DNA of 64,000 nt from an uncultured Christensenella sp. Lineage in GTDB: Bacteria; Bacillota; Clostridia; Christensenellales; Borkfalkiaceae. This document shows positions 1 to 7,358 of the stretch, one piece after another (within the stretch, counting starts at the first letter, position 1; each line of letters opens with the position of its first letter). The position numbers and the translations under genes are program-made. The notes beneath the pieces were generated by a model. The model was not told where the DNA came from. It worked only from the letters and a program-made list of their open reading frames with translations, and searched no databases. The stretch lies in contig CAJTUK010000004.1 of assembly GCA_910579525.1 (NCBI GenBank), forward strand, positions 196,531 through 260,530. The letters are read 5' to 3'.

Positions 1-74
1 ACTTTTTCAGTTTCCATATCAATAAGCTGATATTTGAGCGAAGAACTACCTGCGTTTACTACTAAAATTTTCAT
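1..74 (-). CDS. ackA: acetate kinase, N-terminal fragment (cut by window edge)
   Basis: The reverse strand from an ATG at 74 reads MKILVVNAGSSSLKYQLIDM, the N-terminal phosphate-binding strand of acetate kinase (VxNxGSSSxK). The enzyme interconverts acetyl phosphate plus ADP with acetate plus ATP. An AAGGGAG ribosome binding site lies about 10 nt upstream. Only about 24 codons are in the window. It follows pta by 19 bp, so the two form the usual pta-ackA fermentation operon. The identification rests on the short N-terminus plus this context. Confidence 0.93.
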   Translation of the reverse strand, partial: MKILVVNAGSSSLKYQLIDMETEK

Positions 75-93
75 ATTTATTCTCCCTTAATTT

Positions 94-1098
94 TTATTCT
101 GCCTGTAATGCGGTAACAGCAACGGTTGCCACGATATCTTCAACATTGCAACCGCGAGATAAATCGTTCAAAGGTTTTGCAAATCCCTGACAAATGGGAC
201 CTACCGCCATATACCCGCCAAAGCGTTGCGCTATTTTGTAACCGATGTTACCCGCGTTAATATTGGGGAAAACGAAAACGTTTGCATGCCCCGCAACTTT
301 AGAACCGGGAGCTTTGAGTTGCCCGACTTCGGGAGCAACCGCCGCGTCAAACTGGAATTCGCCGTCAAGCGCGAGATTAGGAGCCGCCGCTTTTGCAAGA
401 ACCGTAGCTTGCTGAACTTTAGGAACTGTTTGCGTGAATTTATCGTCGTTTCCGCTACCTTTCGTCGAAAACGAAAGCATAGCGACTCTCGGTTCGATTC
501 CTGCTATATCTTTTGCCGTTTTTGCCGAAGAAACGGCTATATCGGCGAGTTGTTCCGCGGTAGGTTCGATATTAATCGCGCAGTCGCCGAAAACGGCAAC
601 ACCGTCAGGGTTATAAGGATTTGATTTGTCGGGAGCAATCATAATAAAACAACTCGAAACGGTTTTGATTCCTGGAGCGGTTTTAACAACTTGTAATCCG
701 GGGCGCAGAGTGTTCGCCGTAGAATGGCACGCGCCCGAAACGTAGCCGTCCACATCGCCAGCTTTAAGCATAAGCGCACCGAACATCGTCCTGTCTTTAG
801 CTTGTTCGCTTGCCTGCTCCTCCGTCATACCTTTAGACTTTCTGGCTTCGTAAAGTATTTTCGCATACTCCGCGGTTTTGGAAGAAGTAAGCGGATCCAC
901 AAGCGTCACTCCCGTCAAATCCACATCAGGCGCAACTTTTTTACATTCATTCTCGTTACCGATAAGCACGATTTTGGCAATACCTTCTTTAGTTATGCGC
1001 GCCGCAGCTTCCACCACGCGCTTGTCCTCCCCCTCGCAAAGAACTATAGTCTTTTTTCTGGCGGCGGCTTTCATTTTTATTTCTTCCAATAATGACAT
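94..1098 (-). CDS. pta: phosphate acetyltransferase
   Basis: A 334-residue protein of the length of the short, single-domain Pta family. It converts acetyl-CoA plus phosphate to acetyl phosphate plus CoA in the cytoplasm. Visible family signatures are the N-terminal VLCEGEDKRVVEAA strand and, in the C-terminal half, SFSTKGSG, DGEFQFDAA and FPNINAGNIGYK. It is first in an operon with ackA, has an AAGGAG site before the ATG and a good promoter at 1174-1202. Its function fits a fermentative host. It is the clearest chromosomal gene in the window and marks the host side of the left prophage boundary. Confidence 0.97.
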   Translation of the reverse strand: MSLLEEIKMKAAARKKTIVLCEGEDKRVVEAAARITKEGIAKIVLIGNENECKKVAPDVDLTGVTLVDPLTSSKTAEYAKILYEARKSKGMTEEQASEQAKDRTMFGALMLKAGDVDGYVSGACHSTANTLRPGLQVVKTAPGIKTVSSCFIMIAPDKSNPYNPDGVAVFGDCAINIEPTAEQLADIAVSSAKTAKDIAGIEPRVAMLSFSTKGSGNDDKFTQTVPKVQQATVLAKAAAPNLALDGEFQFDAAVAPEVGQLKAPGSKVAGHANVFVFPNINAGNIGYKIAQRFGGYMAVGPICQGFAKPLNDLSRGCNVEDIVATVAVTALQAE

Positions 1099-1173
1099 TC
1101 CGTTTTCTCCTTAAAACACTTTATTTTTAACAAAAACCGTTATATAATTATAAAAACGGTTGCAAACGCAATC

Positions 1174-1202
1174 ATTATATACCGATTTTTTTTGATTGTA
1201 AA
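1174..1202 (-). promoter_or_regulatory. sigma-A-type promoter of pta-ackA
   Basis: Read on the minus strand, TTTACA (1202-1197), a 17-nt spacer and TATAAT (1179-1174) lie about 75 nt before the pta start codon. The position and spacing are those of a housekeeping promoter. It implies host sequence extends at least to about 1202. Confidence 0.8.
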
Positions 1203-1434
1203 GGGCTAAAATGAAAATTTGCGCAATAATTTGTGAATTAAAACTAAAATCACCTTGCAACATTTATAGGCACTAAACATCACTTGTACAGTAGGATTGA
1301 ATAGTAAAAAATCACTTATTATCACCTACAAACACCAACCATTTCTTGCCGATACTTGTGCGGCGTGGACAAATCGTGGACAAATCTATTGAATTAACAC
1401 ATAAATGTTAAAAATCTCAGCCCTATTGGTAGTA
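1203..1434. other. intergenic host/prophage transition zone, no gene seen
   Basis: There is no convincing open reading frame. At 1367-1388 the 11-nt run GTGGACAAATC occurs twice in tandem (GTGGACAAATC-GTGGACAAATC). On the reverse strand a short open stretch reads as if it were the end of a lost coding region. The host promoter of pta lies just left and the first prophage promoter just right, so attL should fall here. No core sequence shared with the right end could be identified with confidence. Confidence 0.4.
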
Positions 1435-1463
1435 TTGACAAGAAAATATTTCTTTGCTATACT
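1435..1463 (+). promoter_or_regulatory. sigma-A-type promoter
   Basis: TTGACA (1435-1440), 17-nt spacer, TATACT (1458-1463), about 50 nt before the ATG at 1514. This gives the leftmost prophage gene its own host-type promoter, so it may be expressed in the lysogen. Confidence 0.75.
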
Positions 1464-1513
1464 ATATAATAATGTGAAGTATTTAAGACTGCACAAAAAG
1501 GAGAAAATTTAAT

Positions 1514-2191
1514 ATGACATTGGCACTCATTGTGCTTGTGGTCTTCTTGATTGTGTGGTTCAACCAATCCGCAAAGATCAAGGGCAACAAACACACTCAC
1601 AGGAAGCGCACCATCACAAATGTTCCGTTGCAAGATGAGCTTGGTGCAAAAAACTTCAAAAAAATAATTGACGACTTAAGCGCTCTGCCATCGTCTAATA
1701 CGTTGTCTGGTGATAGCTTAATGGATGCAATCGAAAGCTTGTATCAAGAGTACGACCTGCCGGACAGACGCACACCAGAACAGAGAACTACGGACAGGGC
1801 AAAGTATTTGGCGACTATCTCATCTGCAAGAGAGGATGAAGAATATCCTATGGATGACTCAAAACTCCCTCTTATTGATAGAATTTGGCATTACCCTTTT
1901 GATGCGCCGCTTATAGACCGCCCAGACCTTCTCGTTGGCATTCCAAACACAATCATTGAGGTTGACGGCATTAAATATAAATATGACCACCGCGGCATTC
2001 CTACGAACTTGTATCAGTCGATACCCGCTAAGCTCGTCGGAGACTTAAAGGTTCTTCTTACAATGCGAGAACTTGACGCGGCTGGATACAAATATAGTTG
2101 GAACAGACAAGCAGCAAATTGGCAGCGCGCCGAAATAGCTGCTGAGCAATATAAAGAAACGAAGAAAAAATACCCGTGGCTTTATAGATAA
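1514..2191 (+). CDS. membrane-anchored protein of unknown function
   Basis: 225 residues. The N-terminus (residues 2-16, LALIVLVVFLIVWF) is one hydrophobic segment followed by a Lys/Arg/His-rich stretch, which suggests an N-out, C-in single-span anchor. The rest is soluble, charged and ends KKKYPWLYR. I recognise no family. The AAGGAG site at 1499-1504 and the ATG at 1514 fix the start. It stands alone with its own promoter next to the host boundary, outside both main phage operons. That is the usual place for a gene expressed from the silent prophage (superinfection exclusion or host-benefit gene). That role is inference only. Confidence 0.7.
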   Translation: MTLALIVLVVFLIVWFNQSAKIKGNKHTHRKRTITNVPLQDELGAKNFKKIIDDLSALPSSNTLSGDSLMDAIESLYQEYDLPDRRTPEQRTTDRAKYLATISSAREDEEYPMDDSKLPLIDRIWHYPFDAPLIDRPDLLVGIPNTIIEVDGIKYKYDHRGIPTNLYQSIPAKLVGDLKVLLTMRELDAAGYKYSWNRQAANWQRAEIAAEQYKETKKKYPWLYR

Positions 2192-2192
2192 A

Positions 2193-2384
2193 TCAATCGC
2201 AGTGTTTAGGGTTGCATCCCATCGCAACCCTCATTGCGTCGGTCATTATCTTCCACTCATCTTCGCTAATCAGAATAGCCTTGCCTGAGTTGGTTTGTAT
2301 TGCATAGAAATTTTCTCCCATCGACGCATTATTGATAAAGTCGTCGGCGCGGTCAAGGAACTCATTCAATTTTAACTCTTTCAT
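2193..2384 (-). CDS. Phd/YefM-like antitoxin-type protein, no toxin partner seen
   Basis: 63 residues starting MKELKLNEFLDRADDFIN and continuing ...YAIQTNSGKAILISEDEWK. The pattern of an N-terminal helix followed by a strand-turn with GKAILIS..EW resembles the DNA-binding N-terminal half of Phd/YefM antitoxins. ATG 2384 is preferred over ATG 2396 because a GAGGTG ribosome site lies directly upstream of it. No adjacent RelE/Doc-type toxin is present. It converges with the upstream membrane gene, their stops almost touching. Since Phd/YefM proteins bind DNA, it is one of few candidates for a prophage regulator here, but this is weak. Confidence 0.5.
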   Translation of the reverse strand: MKELKLNEFLDRADDFINNASMGENFYAIQTNSGKAILISEDEWKIMTDAMRVAMGCNPKHCD

Positions 2385-2523
2385 ATGGCACCTCATTGGA
2401 AATTATATATACATTATATAATAAGTGAGCGCCAAAGGCAAGACAAAAGCAGCCGTATTAGAAAATGTAATTGAAAACGGCAAAAATGTAAAAAAAATTT
2501 TTAAGAAAATCGTCAAAAATCTC

Positions 2524-2552
2524 TTGACATTTTCTTTTTACTATGCTATTAT
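2524..2552 (+). promoter_or_regulatory. sigma-A-type promoter of the plus-strand (early) arm
   Basis: TTGACA (2524-2529), 17-nt spacer, TATTAT (2547-2552). The -10 box is also the first six bases of the repeated 23-bp element described separately. The expected start point would lie inside the invariant core, so a protein bound there would block the start of the early operon. Confidence 0.75.
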
Positions 2553-2569
2553 AAAACATATTTAGACAC
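2547..2569 (+). repeat. 23-bp element, copy 1
   Basis: Contains TATA, two bases, then the invariant core ACATATTTAGACAC. Copies 1, 3 and 6 are identical over all 23 bp. This is the only copy with a good -35 box at the right distance. It heads the plus-strand early arm. Confidence 0.85.
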
Positions 2570-2617
2570 ATAATAGGATAAGTGCCGCCATTTTACAGAT
2601 GCGGCTTACTTAATAAA

Positions 2618-2640
2618 TAATATACGACATATTTAGACAC
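2618..2640 (+). repeat. 23-bp element, copy 2
   Basis: Same core ACATATTTAGACAC preceded by TATACG. It ends 3 nt before the GGAGAG ribosome site of the 28-codon gene at 2654. There is no recognisable -35 box upstream. It lies 71 bp from copy 1 in the same orientation. Confidence 0.85.
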
Positions 2641-2653
2641 AACGGAGAGAACT

Positions 2654-2740
2654 ATGATTTACTTTATGTTAGGTCTTATGTGTGGGGCTTTGCTTGCCCT
2701 ACTATACATAGATGGCGATCAAAGACCGCCAAGATATTAA
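2654..2740 (+). CDS. 28-residue hydrophobic small protein
   Basis: ATG at 2654, ten bases after a GGAGAG site, encodes MIYFMLGLMCGALLALLYI followed by a polar tail and a TAA at 2738. Nearly the whole N-terminal two thirds would form one membrane helix. It directly follows element copy 2 and is followed 14 nt later by another small membrane protein gene with a similar GGAGGGAACT-ATG start, so the pair is probably co-translated. Function unknown; small membrane proteins at the head of early phage operons often act on host processes. Confidence 0.55.
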   Translation: MIYFMLGLMCGALLALLYIDGDQRPPRY

Positions 2741-2754
2741 ATACGGAGGGAACT

Positions 2755-2892
2755 ATGTTAACCACTTGCATCATCATTGCTGCTTGGACAACAGGTATGC
2801 CACTTTGGGCATCAATCACCATGACGGTAATTGCCAGCATACGATTTGTATTCAAATGTATCGGCACGGGCATTAAGCTAAGCGACAATTAA
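2755..2892 (+). CDS. 45-residue hydrophobic small protein
   Basis: Starts at ATG 2755 with a strong GGAGGG ribosome site 5 nt upstream; the open frame extends further 5' but without a ribosome site. The product is hydrophobic from residue 3 to about 30, then carries a short polar C-terminus, consistent with a membrane peptide. Second gene of the early plus-strand operon. No family recognised. Confidence 0.55.
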   Translation: MLTTCIIIAAWTTGMPLWASITMTVIASIRFVFKCIGTGIKLSDN

Positions 2893-2929
2893 ATTTGAAT
2901 AAAACTGATATTTTATTGAGGTAAAAAAT

Positions 2930-3184
2930 ATGGACAAAAAGTTAACTTGCCCATTTTGTGGCAAAGAAGCAAGAATTGTAGTCTGTGACGACGAAGGCAA
3001 CATTCATCCAGACGAGTACGAAGACGATCCTTGGAGCGGTTTAGGCTATATGTTAGTCCACGAAGAACAAGACGACGTGAAATGTCCCATTGCCACAGAG
3101 CCAGACGAGCCGTTAGGTCGTTTAATTTATGACTCTCGTGAGGAAGCCGCTGCTATGTGGGACACAAGGGTTCCAACACCATAA
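2930..3184 (+). CDS. Lar-like zinc-finger protein (restriction-alleviation family fold)
   Basis: 84 residues with CPFCG at 7-11, a lone later Cys (VKCPIA), and a C-terminal YDSREEAAAMWDTR. That layout (CPFCG, later Cys, then S.EEA...WN/DxR) is typical of the phage Lar restriction-alleviation family and related small zinc proteins common in phage early operons. The usual second CxxC is reduced to a single Cys with a nearby acidic insertion, so zinc binding may be incomplete. The role in blocking host type I restriction is known for Lar itself and only suggested here. Confidence 0.55.
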   Translation: MDKKLTCPFCGKEARIVVCDDEGNIHPDEYEDDPWSGLGYMLVHEEQDDVKCPIATEPDEPLGRLIYDSREEAAAMWDTRVPTP

Positions 3185-3203
3185 AGAGCGAGGTACACAA
3201 TCA

Positions 3204-3638
3204 ATGGATAAACAGGAATTATTAAATAAAAAGTCCGAGCTTGAAAAAGAACTTAGCCAGATCAACAAAGAACTGTGGGATTACGACGTCAAACAGCTCG
3301 CAGAACAATATAAAGATAAATTCTCTTGTGAGTTCTGCCGCTACAATGCAGTACGCGGGTTCTCTGGTGACGGATGGCACAATATGTGCTGCGCTGATAA
3401 CTGCACTTGTTGCCACAGTTACTGCGACAAGTACAAACCAGATAACGCAGCGACACTTAAAATCAAACAATCTGGCAAGCAAGACGCTTTATTAAGACCG
3501 AAGAGCACGAACGGCTACGGTCAAATCGGCGAAGACGACAAGGACGCACTCGAAGAGCTTGGAGCAAGAATATTTGCCGATGAGCCAACAGGGTACACAA
3601 TGAAAATGCTTGACTTATATTTGGAGAGCTGTAAATGA
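3204..3638 (+). CDS. Cys-rich protein with N-terminal coiled coil, unknown function
   Basis: 144 residues. Residues 1-35 (KQELLNKKSELEKELSQINKEL) form a coiled coil. Then come eight cysteines and a histidine within about 35 residues (SCEFCRYN, MCCADNCTCCHSYC), a probable zinc cluster. The C-terminus is acidic. ATG 3204 is chosen because AGCGAGG lies upstream and the longer frame overlaps the previous gene. Its stop overlaps the next start by ATGA, so translation is coupled with the P-loop protein. No family recognised. Confidence 0.6.
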   Translation: MDKQELLNKKSELEKELSQINKELWDYDVKQLAEQYKDKFSCEFCRYNAVRGFSGDGWHNMCCADNCTCCHSYCDKYKPDNAATLKIKQSGKQDALLRPKSTNGYGQIGEDDKDALEELGARIFADEPTGYTMKMLDLYLESCK

Positions 3639-4171
3639 GCAACACACTCGTAGTTAACCTCTTCGGTGTTCCGGGGGCTGGCAAAAGCACTGGCGCCGCA
3701 TACATCTTTTCCTGCATCAAAATGGCAGGAGTTAATGCAGAACTCATTACTGAGTATGCAAAAGACAAAGTTTGGGAACGGAACGATGAAGCGTTCCGCA
3801 ACCAAGCATACATATTTGGAGAACAATCTTATAGGATAAGCCGCTGTGCTGGTAAGGTAGATGTTATCGTAACCGACAGTCCCCTTCCTTTAAGTGTAAT
3901 GTATAACAACGATGAACGACTTACGGAAAACTTTAACAAAGCAGTAATGGACGTATTCAACACCTACGACAATCTTAACTACCTCCTGCTGAGAGTTAAG
4001 CCGTACAATCCCGTTGGGCGTAAGCAGACTGAGGCTGAGTCTGACGCGCTTGGCGCATCGGTAATCTCACTGCTCAAAGATAGAAACATCCCCTACCATT
4101 CCATCGATGGCGATGTTAAAGGGTACGATGAGATCGTTCGAGAAATTATTTCAAGAGTAAACGGAGAGTAA
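3635..4171 (+). CDS. P-loop kinase/NTPase, AAA_28-like
   Basis: 178 residues with a Walker A motif GVPGAGKST at 8-16, a TEYAKDK segment and VIVTDSPLPLSVMY around 84-97. These recall the NadR-kinase/AAA_28 group, in which a D-S-P box follows the second strand. Those enzymes phosphorylate small molecules or nucleosides, but the substrate cannot be told from sequence. It is coupled to the preceding Cys-rich gene and followed 6 bp later by a Thg1-like gene, then NADAR. The neighbourhood suggests nucleotide, NAD or RNA end chemistry (inference). Confidence 0.6.
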   Translation: MSNTLVVNLFGVPGAGKSTGAAYIFSCIKMAGVNAELITEYAKDKVWERNDEAFRNQAYIFGEQSYRISRCAGKVDVIVTDSPLPLSVMYNNDERLTENFNKAVMDVFNTYDNLNYLLLRVKPYNPVGRKQTEAESDALGASVISLLKDRNIPYHSIDGDVKGYDEIVREIISRVNGE

Positions 4172-4177
4172 AATTAT

Positions 4178-5026
4178 ATGGAGAACAATTCGCTTGGCGA
4201 CAGAATGAAAGAGTATGAAAATATATCAAGAATATATTTGACTAAGCGTAGCCCTGTTATCATTCGTATCGATGGCAAAGCATTCCACAGCTTTACAAAA
4301 GGGTTCATTCGCCCTTTTGATAAAATGCTTATGGAAACTATGGCTGAAACGGCGAAGTTCCTCGCCGAAAACATTTCTGGATGCAAGCTTGCATATACAC
4401 AGTCGGACGAAATCAGCCTACTTCTCACGGATTATGACACAATTAAGACGCAACCGTGGTTCGAGAACAATCTTCAGAAACTTGTAAGTATTGCGGCAAG
4501 TATGGCAACCTTGCAGTTCAACAGAATATTCACTACCAAGGTTGGCGACATTAAACGCACGAAACATCACCTTGTTTTTAAGGACGTCAACGAAGAGAGT
4601 GATGAAAGCAGCATAAAGGATCTTACGAGATATTGTGATTCTCTTTCAAAATCACAACAGGCAGGAGCAATGTTCGATGCAAGAGCTTTTATACTACCAA
4701 AGGAAGAAGTTGTTAACTACTTTATATGGCGTCAGCAAGATGCAACGCGCAATTCAATTCTTATGGTTGCTCAATCGTGTTTTTCCCACAAAGAAATGCA
4801 AGGGATTAAGTGCGACGCCCTGCAAGAAAAGTTATTTAGCGAACGTAACATCAACTGGAACGATTACACAATACCTCAAAAGCGCGGTACTTGTATTAGA
4901 AGACAAACAACTTTAAGAAATGATGTAGAGCGTCACGAATGGATTATCGACACTAATATACCGATATTCACACAAGATAAAGATTATATAAATAAACTTG
5001 TATTTGGAGAACAGACAAATGAATGA
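4178..5026 (+). CDS. Thg1-like 3'-5' polymerase (tRNA 5'-end repair type)
   Basis: 282 residues. The family signatures are clear: IIRIDGKAFHSFT near residue 30 with the first metal-binding Asp, and YTQSDEISLLL near residue 74 with the second catalytic Asp-Glu pair. Thg1 adds G-1 to tRNA-His. Bacterial and phage Thg1-like proteins instead fill in 5'-truncated RNAs in the 3'-5' direction. In a phage, repair of tRNAs damaged by host anticodon or tRNA-cleaving defences is a reasonable role (inference). It has a GGAGAG ribosome site, follows a P-loop kinase and overlaps the NADAR gene by 8 bp. Confidence 0.85.
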   Translation: MENNSLGDRMKEYENISRIYLTKRSPVIIRIDGKAFHSFTKGFIRPFDKMLMETMAETAKFLAENISGCKLAYTQSDEISLLLTDYDTIKTQPWFENNLQKLVSIAASMATLQFNRIFTTKVGDIKRTKHHLVFKDVNEESDESSIKDLTRYCDSLSKSQQAGAMFDARAFILPKEEVVNYFIWRQQDATRNSILMVAQSCFSHKEMQGIKCDALQEKLFSERNINWNDYTIPQKRGTCIRRQTTLRNDVERHEWIIDTNIPIFTQDKDYINKLVFGEQTNE

Positions 5027-5438
5027 CATCACAGAATTTAGAGGAAACAACTACTACCTCAGTAACTTCTACGAAAGAGATGTGAGCTGCTTTGGTTTTA
5101 CATTTAAGAATAACGAGGCGGCGTTTCATGCAATGAAGTGCCCTGAAAGAGCAAGCGAATTTTGCGACCTTGACCCATCAGCGGCAAAGAGACTTGGACG
5201 ACAAGTTAAGCTCCGCCCAGATTGGGAGCAAGTCAAAGAAGACATCATGTACGAGGTATGTCGAGCAAAGTTTATGCAGCATTCAGACTTAAAAGAGCAA
5301 CTCCTCTCCACCGGTTCCGTACAACTCGTTGAGGGTAACGACTGGAACGACAGAGAATGGGGCGTGTGCAACGGAGAGGGCAAGAACAAGCTTGGCAAAA
5401 TATTGATGAGAATCAGAGGAGAACTTGCAAATGCGTAG
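5019..5438 (+). CDS. NADAR family protein (YbiA-like ADP-ribose/N-glycosidase fold)
   Basis: 139 residues from ATG 5019, which has GGAGA upstream. NADAR signatures run through it: YYLSNFYERDV..FGFTFKNNEAAFHAMKC at the start, then AKRLGRQ, and W-DREWGVCNGEGKNKLGKILMRIR at the end (WGxGxxGxNxLGxxLMxxR type). Members hydrolyse N-glycosidic bonds, and some remove ADP-ribose from guanine in DNA laid down by DarT-type toxins. Next to a Thg1-like enzyme and a kinase, a counter-defence or repair role is plausible (inference). Translation is coupled to the preceding gene. Confidence 0.85.
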   Translation: MNDITEFRGNNYYLSNFYERDVSCFGFTFKNNEAAFHAMKCPERASEFCDLDPSAAKRLGRQVKLRPDWEQVKEDIMYEVCRAKFMQHSDLKEQLLSTGSVQLVEGNDWNDREWGVCNGEGKNKLGKILMRIRGELANA

Positions 5439-5661
5439 TACGAAAAAAGTAACCGCAAAAGACGCTGGCTGGGATCCGCGGCTGGATAGCTTCAATACTT
5501 CATTGAAGCGCTCAGCGCGGCGGCAACTCAACCATAAACTCAGACAACGGCAGAAGCGCGAACTCCGTAATATGTCGGAAGTTTGTGTTTGTTGCGGTGC
5601 TCCACTCGGTGACGCTGAACTCGGAACAATGATGTGCAGCGAGTGTAGCAAAGAACAATAA
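5431..5661 (+). CDS. small basic protein with C-terminal zinc ribbon
   Basis: 76 residues from ATG 5431, eight bases after a GAGGAG site; TTG 5425 is too close to it. The first 45 residues are very basic (KRSARRQLNHKLRQRQKREL) and suit nucleic-acid binding. The C-terminus VCVCCGAPLG...MMCSECSKEQ has two CxxC pairs for one zinc. It overlaps the NADAR stop and ends just before element copy 3, closing this gene group. No family recognised. Confidence 0.6.
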   Translation: MRSTKKVTAKDAGWDPRLDSFNTSLKRSARRQLNHKLRQRQKRELRNMSEVCVCCGAPLGDAELGTMMCSECSKEQ

Positions 5662-5682
5662 CTTCTACATCTTTATTTTTTA

Positions 5683-5705
5683 TATTATAAAACATATTTA
5701 GACAC
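5683..5705 (+). repeat. 23-bp element, copy 3
   Basis: Identical to copies 1 and 6. No -35 box is visible. It ends right at the CGGAGA ribosome site of the HD-domain gene at 5716. A transcript starting in this element would have a leader of only about 10-20 nt. It divides the early arm into a first accessory group and the replication/recombination group. Confidence 0.88.
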
Positions 5706-5715
5706 ACGGAGACAT

Positions 5716-6288
5716 ATGACAAACAAAGAAACATTCCTATCTATTTGCAGAGAAGACATTAAGCGCGACGGCATTGAAGACCTCTTAAAGTGGCTTGAAG
5801 ACAGCGACTTCTTCGCTGCACCGGCAAGTACAAGATTCCACGGAAACTATGAAGGCGGCTTGTGCGAACACTCGCTGAACGTACATCGAGAACTCACACG
5901 CTTAAACGACATCTACCAGCTTGGTTACTCAAAAGAGACCATTGCGGTCACCGCCCTCTTCCATGATCTCTGCAAGGTTAACTACTATAAGCGCGGAACA
6001 CGGAACGTCAAAGACGAAAACGGTAACTGGGTTGTCAAAGAAGTCTATGAAGTTGACGAAAGAGTTCCACTCGGGCACGGCGAAAAGAGCTGCATCATTT
6101 TGCAGTGGTACATAAAGCTTTCGCTTGAAGAATTGCTCGCTATACGCTGGCATATGGGCGGTTTTGACTCCGCCACTAAGGGCGGCGATTACAGCCTGAG
6201 CAAGGCTCAGGACAACTCAAAGCTCGTAACACTCATCAGTGTTGCGGACTTGATAGCGTCAAATCTTTTCGAGGAGACTAAAAAATAA
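5716..6288 (+). CDS. HD-domain phosphohydrolase
   Basis: 190 residues with the metal-binding pattern of HD hydrolases: CEHSLNVH near 53-60, ALFHDLCKVNYY near 84 (the HD pair), LGHGEKS near 117 and a later RWHMGG and SVADLIASN. The family cleaves phosphate bonds of nucleotides or RNA ends; small phage members are common and their substrates mostly unknown. It is the first gene after element copy 3 and leads the recombination/replication group. Its TAA overlaps the next ATG. Confidence 0.8.
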   Translation: MTNKETFLSICREDIKRDGIEDLLKWLEDSDFFAAPASTRFHGNYEGGLCEHSLNVHRELTRLNDIYQLGYSKETIAVTALFHDLCKVNYYKRGTRNVKDENGNWVVKEVYEVDERVPLGHGEKSCIILQWYIKLSLEELLAIRWHMGGFDSATKGGDYSLSKAQDNSKLVTLISVADLIASNLFEETKK

Positions 6289-6593
6289 TGCCGCCCGATT
6301 TACATAGATTTACCCCAACCGGTGCTCGAATATATGTACGCTCCGAAGATGGCAGACAAGTTGAACTTAATCTTGCTCACGTCCAAGAGATACATTTTGA
6401 CCGCGGCGCCGACCACGATTATATGGCAAATGCCTTTAGGTATTTTGACGCAGCAGCTGAGCAAGTCGGTATCACGCTAAAGGGCTTACAGCTTGCCGTA
6501 AAACTCTCTACACCGGATGGCGAAGAGAAAGACGTATCCTACGAAGATTGGGAGCGCATGATACTGAACGGCATCCATAACGAAGACAAATAA
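6288..6593 (+). CDS. conserved-looking phage protein of unknown function
   Basis: 101 residues starting at ATG 6288 (TAATG overlap with the HD gene), with GAGGAG at 6271-6276. Mixed alpha/beta composition, no signal peptide or Cys cluster, and an acidic C-terminus. It lies directly upstream of the ERF recombinase, where phages often carry small recombination accessory genes. I do not recognise the family. Confidence 0.55.
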   Translation: MPPDLHRFTPTGARIYVRSEDGRQVELNLAHVQEIHFDRGADHDYMANAFRYFDAAAEQVGITLKGLQLAVKLSTPDGEEKDVSYEDWERMILNGIHNEDK

Positions 6594-6608
6594 TTAAAGG
6601 AGGCAAAA

Positions 6609-7358
6609 ATGCCAGATACAGAAAAGTTAAACATTCACCAAAAGATTTTGAAGATTGCCGACGCTGCCGGGGTTCTTCAAAAGACCAAGTCGGGCTACAA
6701 CTACAAGTACGTGCCCGAAGAAGAGATTCAGGCGAAAGTAACTGCTTGTATGCAAAAGTATGGAGTTATGCTCTACCACTCCATCGTTCAAGGCACGCTT
6801 CGTGTTCAACCTTATACATACGAAAAATACGACGCGAAACTCAAAGCAAACAAGACAGTCAACGAGTTCGTCGTCACCGCCGACTCTGTGTACAAATGGG
6901 TCAACGCCGAGACCCCCGGCGAGTACATCGAAGTACCTTGGGCTCTCGTAGGGCAAATGGAAGACGCATCTCAAGCGTTCGGCGCGGCAGAAACATACTG
7001 CAACAGATACTTCCTTATGAAGTCGTTACAGCTTGCAACATCCGAAGCAGACCCCGACGAGTACAGAAGCAAACAAAAGGAAGCCGAAGGTTATGATCAA
7101 GAAAAAGAGCAAAAGGCTGCGGCGGAAGAACTTGCAAAAGCCGTTAAGGAAATCTTAGACAAGGGCTCCGAGCTCATCAAAAAAGGTTTCGCAAAAGAAG
7201 AAGTTATGGCAGTTGTAGGAAAATACAACAACGGCAACTCCAACCCTTCGAGCATCAAGTCGATTGAGATTTGCGCGGCGGTTATGGCAGAATTTGCGGA
7301 GCTCGAAAAGTCAAAAGCAAGCAAAAAGTCAACCACACCAAAAGGAGAAACGAAATGA
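6609..7358 (+). CDS. ERF-family single-strand annealing recombinase
   Basis: 249 residues. The N-terminal 150 show the ERF pattern: IHQKILKIADAAG.., SGYNYKYVPEEEIQAKV, the Y-V strand of WALVGQMEDASQAFGAAETYCNRYFLMKSLQL and the ASEADPD that follows. ERF proteins (P22 Erf type) anneal complementary single strands in phage recombination and genome circularisation. The C-terminal part is a Lys/Ala/Glu-rich tail likely to be a flexible linker. It overlaps the SSB-like gene by 4 bp and sits with a PD-(D/E)xK nuclease, a complete exonuclease-annealase-SSB recombination set. Confidence 0.85.
   Translation: MPDTEKLNIHQKILKIADAAGVLQKTKSGYNYKYVPEEEIQAKVTACMQKYGVMLYHSIVQGTLRVQPYTYEKYDAKLKANKTVNEFVVTADSVYKWVNAETPGEYIEVPWALVGQMEDASQAFGAAETYCNRYFLMKSLQLATSEADPDEYRSKQKEAEGYDQEKEQKAAAEELAKAVKEILDKGSELIKKGFAKEEVMAVVGKYNNGNSNPSSIKSIEICAAVMAEFAELEKSKASKKSTTPKGETK

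Noticed and set aside
1270..1280. GGCACTAAA shared by the left boundary and the right region near 62117, as an att core
   Set aside because: Nine matching bases between stretches of this size are expected by chance, and the surrounding bases do not match.
2208..2231. AGGGTTGC...GCAACCCT hairpin as a terminator between the first two genes
   Set aside because: The stem is good but no T-run follows on either strand, and it lies inside the coding end of the antitoxin-like gene.
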